From Paludisphaera rhizosphaerae (GTDB taxonomy: Bacteria; Planctomycetota; Planctomycetia; Isosphaerales; Isosphaeraceae): 64,000 bases of DNA. The position numbers and the translations under genes are program-made. Shown here piece by piece: positions 45,491 to 51,843 of this stretch; the first letter of the stretch is position 1, and every line of letters begins with the position of its first letter. The notes under the pieces are model-generated. The model saw only the letters and a program-made list of their open reading frames with translations, had not been told where the DNA came from and ran no database searches. Location of the stretch: NCBI RefSeq assembly GCF_011065895.1, contig NZ_JAALCR010000016.1, positions 124,001 through 188,000 of the forward strand, in the 5' to 3' direction.

Positions 45491-46703
45491 AGAGGATCGC
45501 GCCCGATTGGGTGTCGCGGATGAGGTAGAGGAAGGGGTGGTCTGCGCGGAAGATCACATCCTTCTGAGGAAGCATCGCTGAGGATCGGACGCCCACCACG
45601 GCCGTCGCGGCGGCGGCCTCGGTCCCCTTCTCCTCGACCTCGATGAAGGCCTTATGAACGACGGCCGCGATCGCAGTGTCGCGCTTGCCGGTGATCCCCG
45701 AGAAGTCGGCCTTCGCCGGATCGAAGGCGTCGGGCATGCCGAGCGAAGACAGCGTGTTCTTGAGGTCGAACTCCGCCGTCGACTGGAACTTCGGCAGGCT
45801 GAGCTTGACCCTGGTCGGCCGCATGTTCGTCGACCACGCCTGGAGATCGCTCGCGTTCAGCGACGCCTCGACGTCGGCCAGTCCGTCCTCCTTCCTCGGG
45901 AGCACGACGACCATCACCAGCGAGCCGTCCTTGTAGGGAAGCGTCACAGCCTTCAGGGCGTCGTTCTCGAAGTAGGGCAGACGGCTCGCGGTCTGATTCA
46001 TCAGCTTGATCGGAACGAGACCGCCGTCAGTCCTGAACTGGTCGTCGGTGGTGGCCTTCGCGTCGAAGGGGAACGTCCAGAAGCCTTTGAAGTAGATCGC
46101 GCTGGTGAGGACGAACGTCGTGCCGGGGCGGACGTTGTCCGGCTTGAGCAGGTCGCGAATCCGGTCGCGGGTCTGGTCGGCAACCCAACGATTGATGGTT
46201 TCCCGGGCGGCGTCGGCCGAGTGGGCGAAGTCGACACGGTGAGGCGCTGCGTGGTAGGAGCGTTCCAGACGGGCGATGAATTCCGGCAGAATCTCGGTCG
46301 ACTCGTCGAACCATCCAGCATTGGCGGACCAGAGCCCGGGCGACTTCTCAACATCTGCGTTCGCCGCCGGCCTGATCGCTCCTTTGACCTCCGCAAGGAG
46401 GTTGCCAAGCCCGTCGTGCGCGGCGTCGCCCAGGCGCTCAAGGTGAAGCGTCCTCGCGATCTGATCGGCGGTCTCGCCCTTGGCGCCCGCGGCGGTCATC
46501 GACACGGCGGTCGCCACGTTGAGCGGCGAACAGAAGACGTTTCCGGGCTTCGCCGCGAGCGCCTTGTAGAGATCGACAGTGAACTGCCCAACGCCGGAAA
46601 CGACCCTCGGATCGGCAGCCTTAGGTGTCTCGTCGGCCGCCATGACGGCGGCGCCCATGGCAAGAACGCCGCCGGCGGCGAGCTTCGCGATCGACTGGAT
46701 CAT
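45465..46703 (-). CDS. Serpin family protease inhibitor, secreted
   Basis: 412 residues with a signal peptide (about 1-22) and a complete serpin core: NVFCSPLNVATAVSM, TSAIYFKGFWTFPF, LPKFQ, and the C-terminal DHPFLYLIRD with GAILFMGRLSRP. The reactive-centre loop (about residues 357-378) has the hinge EKGTEAAAATA, the small-residue pattern needed for loop insertion, so it should be inhibitory. Counting from the hinge puts the scissile bond near Arg-Ser-Ser, suggesting a trypsin-like or elastase-like target. Downstream of the NYN gene by 116 bases. Confidence 0.92.
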   Translation of the reverse strand: MIQSIAKLAAGGVLAMGAAVMAADETPKAADPRVVSGVGQFTVDLYKALAAKPGNVFCSPLNVATAVSMTAAGAKGETADQIARTLHLERLGDAAHDGLGNLLAEVKGAIRPAANADVEKSPGLWSANAGWFDESTEILPEFIARLERSYHAAPHRVDFAHSADAARETINRWVADQTRDRIRDLLKPDNVRPGTTFVLTSAIYFKGFWTFPFDAKATTDDQFRTDGGLVPIKLMNQTASRLPYFENDALKAVTLPYKDGSLVMVVVLPRKEDGLADVEASLNASDLQAWSTNMRPTRVKLSLPKFQSTAEFDLKNTLSSLGMPDAFDPAKADFSGITGKRDTAIAAVVHKAFIEVEEKGTEAAAATAVVGVRSSAMLPQKDVIFRADHPFLYLIRDTQSGAILFMGRLSRP

Positions 46704-46819
46704 GTCATGTCCCCCGGCAAAGATCCTACGCCTTGAATCGTCGCAGCGTCCCCTCGGGAAGACTACGATCGAGGCCCAAGGTTTTCCAAGGGAGCCGATG
46801 AAATTCAGGGCCTGGCCTG

Positions 46820-47713
46820 TCAGCGATGCGATCCCTGGCGGCGGGGGCCGCGATGGCCGCCGCCCTGGTTCTGGCCTGACTTTTCCGGCGGTCCAGCCGG
46901 ACGGGCTGCGTCCTTGGCTCCCTCGCCGCTGACGCGAGTCACCATGTAGGTGCCGCTCTTGGGATTGCGTTCGATGTCGACCAACTCGACGTTGTCCGCG
47001 TCCTCGAGGAGGTGGGTGAAGCTGCGGTAGCCGAAGTAGCTCTCGTCGAACGAGGGCATCTTTCGTTTCATCGTGTCCTTGATCATCGAGGCGTAGAGCA
47101 CCTCGTGATTCTCGCGCCGGAGGGCGGCGCAGGCCTCGACGAGCAGGCTGAAGACCTCGCGCTGCTTCTCGGTCAGGTTGGCCGGCAGGTACGAGTTGAG
47201 GTCGATGGCGAGCTGCTGCTCGTTCTGCTCCTGGCGTTCCAGGTCCTCGTAATAGATGAACTCGTCGCAGTTGTCGCGGAGCAGTTCCGAGGTCGAGCCC
47301 TTCATCCCCAGTCCGATGACGTGCTTGCCGTTCTCCTTCAGTTTGGAGACCAGCGGGGAGAAGTCGGAATCGCCGGAGACAATGACGAAGGTGTCGACGT
47401 GGGGCTTGCTCCAGGCCAGATCCATCGCGTCGACGACCAGCCGGATGTCGGCCGAGTTCTTGCCCGTCTGAGAGCGTTTGGGGATCTCGATCAGCTCGAT
47501 CGCCGACTCGTGGAACGGAGCCGTGTAGTTCGGGTATCGGCTCCAGTCGGCGTAAGCCTTCTTGACGATCAGCTTGCCCTTCTCCACCAACCGTTCGAGC
47601 ACCTTCTGAACGTCGAATTTGATCTTGCGCTGACTCTGAAAGCCCATCGCCAGGTTTTCAAGGTCGATGAAGACGGCCAGGTTGCGCTCTCGCTCGTGTT
47701 CTATCTTGGGCAT
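46820..47713 (-). CDS. NYN domain RNase-like protein with OST-HTH/LOTUS domain
   Basis: 297 residues. The N-terminal NYN (PIN-like) domain shows the acidic metal-site pattern: FIDLENLAMG, KNSADIRLVVDAMD and IVSGDSDFSPLV. From about residue 180 an OST-HTH/LOTUS-type winged helix follows, containing EVLYASMIKDTMKRKMPSF and FGYRSFTHLLED. The tail is Gly/Arg/Pro-rich and basic. NYN-LOTUS pairs are thought to bind and cut RNA; the substrate is unknown. No clear ribosome-binding site precedes the ATG. Confidence 0.88.
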   Translation of the reverse strand: MPKIEHERERNLAVFIDLENLAMGFQSQRKIKFDVQKVLERLVEKGKLIVKKAYADWSRYPNYTAPFHESAIELIEIPKRSQTGKNSADIRLVVDAMDLAWSKPHVDTFVIVSGDSDFSPLVSKLKENGKHVIGLGMKGSTSELLRDNCDEFIYYEDLERQEQNEQQLAIDLNSYLPANLTEKQREVFSLLVEACAALRRENHEVLYASMIKDTMKRKMPSFDESYFGYRSFTHLLEDADNVELVDIERNPKSGTYMVTRVSGEGAKDAARPAGPPEKSGQNQGGGHRGPRRQGSHR

Positions 47714-48293
47714 CGTGATGACTGCGCTCGCGAGCTGCCGCGGTTGGATGGGGGCCGTAGTTCAGGGCGGTTTTTCTGGGCGAGACGGCCCTGATCCCGC
47801 ACCCTCCGGCCGGATCGGCTCATGTTACGCCAATCCTGGACAGGCCTCAACCCGCCCCCGGAATTCCCTTCTCGAGTCGCACCGAGGCTGAGAACACCTC
47901 GGATCTCGGTTTAAGGGAGACCTAGGCTTTTTTATATGGCGGTTTCAGGCGCCGAGAACCTGATTTCAAGGCTTGAACCGGAATGGGTTCTGCATGATGG
48001 GACGAAGAAGGGAAGTGGGTCGCAAGGGCCGTCTGGCGGAGCTGGTGAGGAATAGTGTGATTATAACGGTGAAGACTGGGCAGTTTGGGAAATCTGTATA
48101 CTGCGGTTGTCCGAGTGATGGAAACGGTCGAGAGGCATGGCTAGATTGATTGGGATTGGAAGGTTCGGATGCTTTGAACGGTTGGGGTGATGAGTCGATC
48201 TTCGCCTTCTTCCCGTCTGCCGCGAGGTCTTCGAGGGGATCGGCGTCGATGCTCGTGGATGACGGCACTTTGTTTGGCAACAGGGGGACGACC
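47714..48293. other. Long intergenic region before the repeat wall protein
   Basis: About 580 bases between divergent genes, noticeably richer in A/T from 47900 on. It includes a T-run at 47928-47935, a small hairpin (GAACC and GGTTC, about 47975-47990) and a TATACT box at 48097-48102 without a good -35. If that box is used, the wall-protein mRNA would have a leader of nearly 190 bases. I could not identify an RNA gene. Confidence 0.5.
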
Positions 48294-50243
48294 ATGAGAA
48301 GAGATGGCGTGCTGCGTCGCGGGATCGCGGCGGGGTTGATCTCGGGGCTGTCGCTGGTCACCACGGTGTCGGCGGATGACAAGCCCGCAGCGTCGGCTCA
48401 GGCGGTGGCGGGTGGTGCGGCCGCACCGGCGACCACGACCGTCATGGTGCCGCAACGGCAGTTGACGTATGAGACGGTCTACGACATCCGCTGCGTCTGC
48501 GTGCCCGTGACGGTCGACAAGACCTGCTATCGGACGGAGTGTCGCACGGAAACCGTTCCGGTCACTCGGACTGTCTTCGAGACCGTCCCGACGACGGTGA
48601 ACGAAACTCGGTATCGAACCGAGACCAAGTCCCAGACGGTGCCCGTCACGAAGACGATTTACGAGTCGGTCCCCGTCACGGTGAATCAGACCCAGTACCG
48701 CACCGAGTACAAGACCCAGACGGTGCCCGTCACCCGGACGATCGTCGAGAGCGTCCCGGTGACGGTGAATCAGACTCAGTACCGCACCGAGTACAAGACT
48801 CAGACGGTGCCGATCAGCCGGACGATCGTCGAATCCGTGCCGGTCACGGTCGACGAAACCCGCTACCGGACCGAGATGCGGACGCAGATGGTCCCCGTCA
48901 AGAAGGTCGTCCCTGAGACCGTCAATGTGGAGCAGACCTACACGGTCAGCATCCCCAAGCAGGAAACGGTCAATCAGACGGTCACGAAGACCATCATGAA
49001 GCCCGTGACCACGATTCAGAAGCAGTACAACACCATCACCGTCATGAAGCCGGTGACCAAGACGACGTATCAGCCCCAGACCAAGACCGTGATGACCTCC
49101 CAGGTCCAGACGAGCTACGTCGACCAGACCTACACCGAGAGCACTCCGGTGACCACCTGCAAGCAGGTCGTCGAGCAGCAGGGGTGCTATGAGACGCGGA
49201 TCGTGCCGACTGTCACGCCGGCCCCCGCGCCGATGGTCGACCCGTGCGCTCCCGCGATCGGGACGCCGGCCGGCGGCTGCGGCCACAAGTGCGGGCATCG
49301 AATGAGCCTCGGCGGCTGCGGCCACTGCGGCGGCGTCAGCAGCGCCAGCCTCTTCAGCGGCGTGGTCGGCTCGCCTTGCGGAGCGCCCTGCTCCCAGGTG
49401 ACCTATTCGACCGAGCAGGTCTACGTCACGCGGCCTGTCGTCCGGCTCGTCCCTGAGACGACCATCGTCACTCAGACGAAGACCCGCAAGGTCCCCGTCC
49501 AGAACGTCATTCAGGTCCCGACGACCACCACGGAGTACGTGCCGCAGACCGTGACTGAAAACGTCGCGACGCAGGAGATCCAGACCGTCGACGTCCCCGT
49601 GACGACGATGCAGCCCACGTACGAGAGCGAGACTGTTCCCGTAACCCGCACCGTCTACGTCGCCGAGCAGCGCAAGCAGACGGTCCCGACCACGCAGTGG
49701 AAGCAGGTGACCGAGGACGTTCCCCAGCAGTACGCGGTCAAGGTCCCCTTTACCGTCCAGGTGACCCAGTATCAGCAGCAGACGAGGGTCGTCACTGAGA
49801 ACGTCACCCAGCAGGTGGCCGAGCGAATTCCCTTCACGGTCCCCGTCACGACGTATCAGCAGCAGACCAAGCAGGTGACCGAGAACGTCACTCAGCAGGT
49901 TGCGACCCAGGTTCCGTTCACCGTCCCGGTGACGACCTACCAGCAGCAGCCGAAGACCGTCACCGAGAACGTCACCCAGACCTACACGGTCCAGGTTCCG
50001 TACACGGTTCCGGTCACGAAGTATGAGATCAAGTCCAAGCAGGTGACCGAGAACGTCACCCACCAGTATTCGGTGCAGGTGCCCTACACCGTTAAGGTCA
50101 CGACCTACGAGACGAAGCAGGAGCGGGTGCCTCGTCAGGTTCCCGTCTGCCGCGAGGTTCTCGTGCCGGTGACCGTTCCTTGCCCGGCCCCGGCCACGAC
50201 GGTCCCCGCCGTCGCCCCGGCCGCCGCGTCGCCGCAGGGCTGA
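48294..50243 (+). CDS. YTV-type repeat cell-wall protein
   Basis: 649 residues made almost wholly of Val/Thr/Gln/Tyr-rich repeats after a signal peptide (about 1-27). The first block (about 45-320) repeats a unit of 32 residues with the core TVPVT-x(3)-ESVPVTV, e.g. NQTQYRTEYKTQTVPVTRT. A Cys/Gly/His-rich centre (about 315-365: GGCGHKCGHR, GGCGHCGG) separates it from a second block (about 375-620) with VTENVTQQV and PFTVPVTTYQQQ units. The pattern matches the YTV-domain proteins known from planctomycete protein cell walls, thought to be cross-linked surface components. Real start ATG 48294; a strong terminator follows. Confidence 0.8.
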   Translation: MRRDGVLRRGIAAGLISGLSLVTTVSADDKPAASAQAVAGGAAAPATTTVMVPQRQLTYETVYDIRCVCVPVTVDKTCYRTECRTETVPVTRTVFETVPTTVNETRYRTETKSQTVPVTKTIYESVPVTVNQTQYRTEYKTQTVPVTRTIVESVPVTVNQTQYRTEYKTQTVPISRTIVESVPVTVDETRYRTEMRTQMVPVKKVVPETVNVEQTYTVSIPKQETVNQTVTKTIMKPVTTIQKQYNTITVMKPVTKTTYQPQTKTVMTSQVQTSYVDQTYTESTPVTTCKQVVEQQGCYETRIVPTVTPAPAPMVDPCAPAIGTPAGGCGHKCGHRMSLGGCGHCGGVSSASLFSGVVGSPCGAPCSQVTYSTEQVYVTRPVVRLVPETTIVTQTKTRKVPVQNVIQVPTTTTEYVPQTVTENVATQEIQTVDVPVTTMQPTYESETVPVTRTVYVAEQRKQTVPTTQWKQVTEDVPQQYAVKVPFTVQVTQYQQQTRVVTENVTQQVAERIPFTVPVTTYQQQTKQVTENVTQQVATQVPFTVPVTTYQQQPKTVTENVTQTYTVQVPYTVPVTKYEIKSKQVTENVTHQYSVQVPYTVKVTTYETKQERVPRQVPVCREVLVPVTVPCPAPATTVPAVAPAAASPQG

Positions 50244-50266
50244 ACGCCGAGGCGTTAGGTCATTCC

Positions 50267-50308
50267 GAACGGGCGTGGAGGGGCTTCCTCTCCACGCCCG
50301 TTCTTTTT
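50267..50308 (+). terminator. Strong intrinsic terminator after the wall protein
   Basis: A 14-bp perfect stem (GAACGGGCGTGGAG with its complement), a 9-base loop and a TTCTTTTT tract, 24 bases after the stop. It also faces the convergent 286-residue protein gene. Confidence 0.92.
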
Positions 50309-50316
50309 CGAAGTGC

Positions 50317-51177
50317 TCAGTCGACCGACCACCGGCGCGGCGGGGTGACTTCAAAACGACCCTTGGGCGGGGCGAAGCGAACGCCCGTCTGCCAGAGCAG
50401 GTCAGGCTGGTGCTTGGCGAGGAGGTACTTCATGACCACCTCGTCCGAGGGGGGCATCCCCGGATCCTGGAACACGACGCAGAGCCTGCAGAGGGCGCGC
50501 TTGGTGGCGACGTCCCAGACCTCGATCAGGCCGTGGGTCCGTCGCGGGATGCGATAGTACTTATCGCCGTTGCGGACGGTCAGGCAGTCGAACTGGCAGA
50601 ACTCATGGAATTCCTTCGGCTCCACGACATCCCGAACGAGTTCGGCGGCGACAAGCTCCGGAACTCCCACCTGATAGTCGGCGGCGTCGATCCGAACGGG
50701 CTCGTCGGAGGTAGGTTGAGGCTGGCTCTTCCCCTCGATGACCCGGAAGATTTCGCTTTCGACGAGCTTCGCATATCCCGCCCGCAGGCCCTGACTCGCG
50801 ATCACGAGTTGCGTGAACGAGGCCGCGCGGGCGACGACTTCATGCGCGAAAGCCGTGACCTCGCGCTGGAGCTTCTCCATCCAGTAGCGGAGCATCGTCC
50901 GGCGATCGGATTCGGAATAGCGGAAGTGTCGAGGTCCGACGTCCGGGATCGTCAGGTCGATCTCGCCGCGCTTGGGGTCCAGCGTCTTGAGCACGCTGTC
51001 ATACGAGGCTTCGCCGCGAACGAATCGAGCGGCGGCGTCGGCATGGTTGGTCGTCCGGACGCGGACGACCCGGTGGGTGGGCCTGGCGAGGAAGACGACC
51101 TCGCGTGAATAGGGGTCGCTCGCGCAATGCGCGTCCGCGACGTCGATCTCCCAGCGCAGATATCCGGTTCGGATCAT
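50317..51177 (-). CDS. Conserved-looking protein of unknown function, coupled to Gly-Gly small protein
   Basis: 286 residues without signal peptide or membrane segment. The first 100 residues are beta-rich, followed by a helical stretch (about 95-140) and a second mixed domain. The C-terminal third has KYYRIPRRTHGLIEVWD, a Cys pair (CRLC), and PPSDEVVMKYLLAKHQPDLL, a pattern I recall from other planctomycete proteins of unknown function. It begins 12 bases after the Gly-Gly protein and its ribosome-binding GAGGA overlaps that gene's stop, so the two are made together. No known E1, E2 or peptidase motif is evident. Probably cytoplasmic. Confidence 0.75.
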   Translation of the reverse strand: MIRTGYLRWEIDVADAHCASDPYSREVVFLARPTHRVVRVRTTNHADAAARFVRGEASYDSVLKTLDPKRGEIDLTIPDVGPRHFRYSESDRRTMLRYWMEKLQREVTAFAHEVVARAASFTQLVIASQGLRAGYAKLVESEIFRVIEGKSQPQPTSDEPVRIDAADYQVGVPELVAAELVRDVVEPKEFHEFCQFDCLTVRNGDKYYRIPRRTHGLIEVWDVATKRALCRLCVVFQDPGMPPSDEVVMKYLLAKHQPDLLWQTGVRFAPPKGRFEVTPPRRWSVD

Positions 51178-51189
51178 CGCGACGCGTCC

Positions 51190-51417
51190 TCAGCCGCCCT
51201 GGACGGCGGGGACGATGAGGATCTCGGGCGCCGCCGCGTCGAACTGCTTGATGACTCGCGTCTGGCCGGGGCCGTCGAGGCGGAAAGCCATGCGGCCGGG
51301 GGTGACGTGTTCGGCGAACTGGGCGGCGGCCGTCTGAATGGTCTCAGGCCGTCGCTCGTCCCATTCGGCGAGAGTGAGGTCGCCGTGTCCGGTCTTGAGC
51401 AAACGCAATTTGGCCAT
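51190..51417 (-). CDS. Small protein with C-terminal Gly-Gly, candidate ubiquitin-like fold
   Basis: 75 residues from the ATG at 51417 (GAGGATC upstream). The predicted order is strand (KLRLLKT), turn GHGD, strand (LTLAEW), helix (residues about 22-36), strand (MAFRLDG), strand (TRVIKQFD), strand (EILIVPAV), ending exactly in Gly-Gly at the stop codon. That is the order of beta-grasp proteins such as ubiquitin, MoaD and ThiS, whose C-terminal Gly is activated for conjugation or sulfur transfer; the ending also resembles the MoaD tail. Cysteine is absent. The fold is my inference. First gene of a pair with the 286-residue protein. Confidence 0.6.
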   Translation of the reverse strand: MAKLRLLKTGHGDLTLAEWDERRPETIQTAAAQFAEHVTPGRMAFRLDGPGQTRVIKQFDAAAPEILIVPAVQGG

Positions 51418-51516
51418 GGCAGTGATCCTCGATCGATCGTCCGTCCGGGGCTCCTGCAGTCTTCCCAGACTCCAACACAATCCTAGTCCGCATTCAAGCC
51501 GAACCTGACCGGACGG

Positions 51517-51547
51517 CGAGGGGGGCGAGGATCACCGCCCCCCCTCG
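51517..51547 (-). terminator. Terminator-like hairpin after the THX gene
   Basis: An 11-bp GC stem (CGAGGGGGGCG with its complement, one bulged C) and an 8-base loop, 13 bases after the THX stop. No U-tract on the minus strand, so its strength is uncertain. Confidence 0.5.
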
Positions 51548-51560
51548 ATGCGGCGGGTGT

Positions 51561-51704
51561 TCAGCCCTGCGCCGGAGCCGGAGCCGCCTCGGCCTTGGCG
51601 GCCGCCGCCTTGTCTTTCGTGAGCGTCTCCAGCTTGGGACGCTTCTTGCCGAACGTGCCCCGAGCCACCTTGCCGCGCCGGGTTCGCCTGTCGCCCTTAC
51701 CCAT
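51561..51704 (-). CDS. Small ribosomal subunit protein bTHX
   Basis: A 47-residue basic protein. Its first 24 residues (MGKGDRRTRRGKVARGTFGK and onward) match protein THX, a short peptide found at the top of the 30S head in some bacteria. The second half is an Ala/Lys-rich tail (KAAAAKAEAAPAPAQG) not seen in the shortest THX proteins. ATG at 51704 follows GGAGGA; a longer frame to 51782 has no support. Divergent from the DUF1549 gene at 51844. Confidence 0.85.
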   Translation of the reverse strand: MGKGDRRTRRGKVARGTFGKKRPKLETLTKDKAAAAKAEAAPAPAQG

Positions 51705-51843
51705 GATTCGATCTTCCTCCGCCGCCCCGTGGGGACGACCGTCTTGTTTTTTCGTTTGCCGTGATTCGTCTGTACGATACAATCCATCCGACGTTTGTCG
51801 TTACGTCGTCGGACAGGTCGCGACGGGAAAGGAGACGTCCCCC

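Noticed and set aside
47751-47830. tRNA-like beginning (GGGGCCGTAGTTCAG)
   Set aside because: There is no T-arm GGTTCGA sequence, no anticodon stem and no matching acceptor 3' strand.
48097-48102. TATACT box upstream of the wall protein gene
   Set aside because: No -35 match at normal spacing, and it would give an unusually long leader; mentioned only in the intergenic entry.
48539-50180. Short repeats in the wall-protein gene as a possible CRISPR array
   Set aside because: The repeats are in frame, encode regular Val/Thr units and have no unique spacers of constant length.
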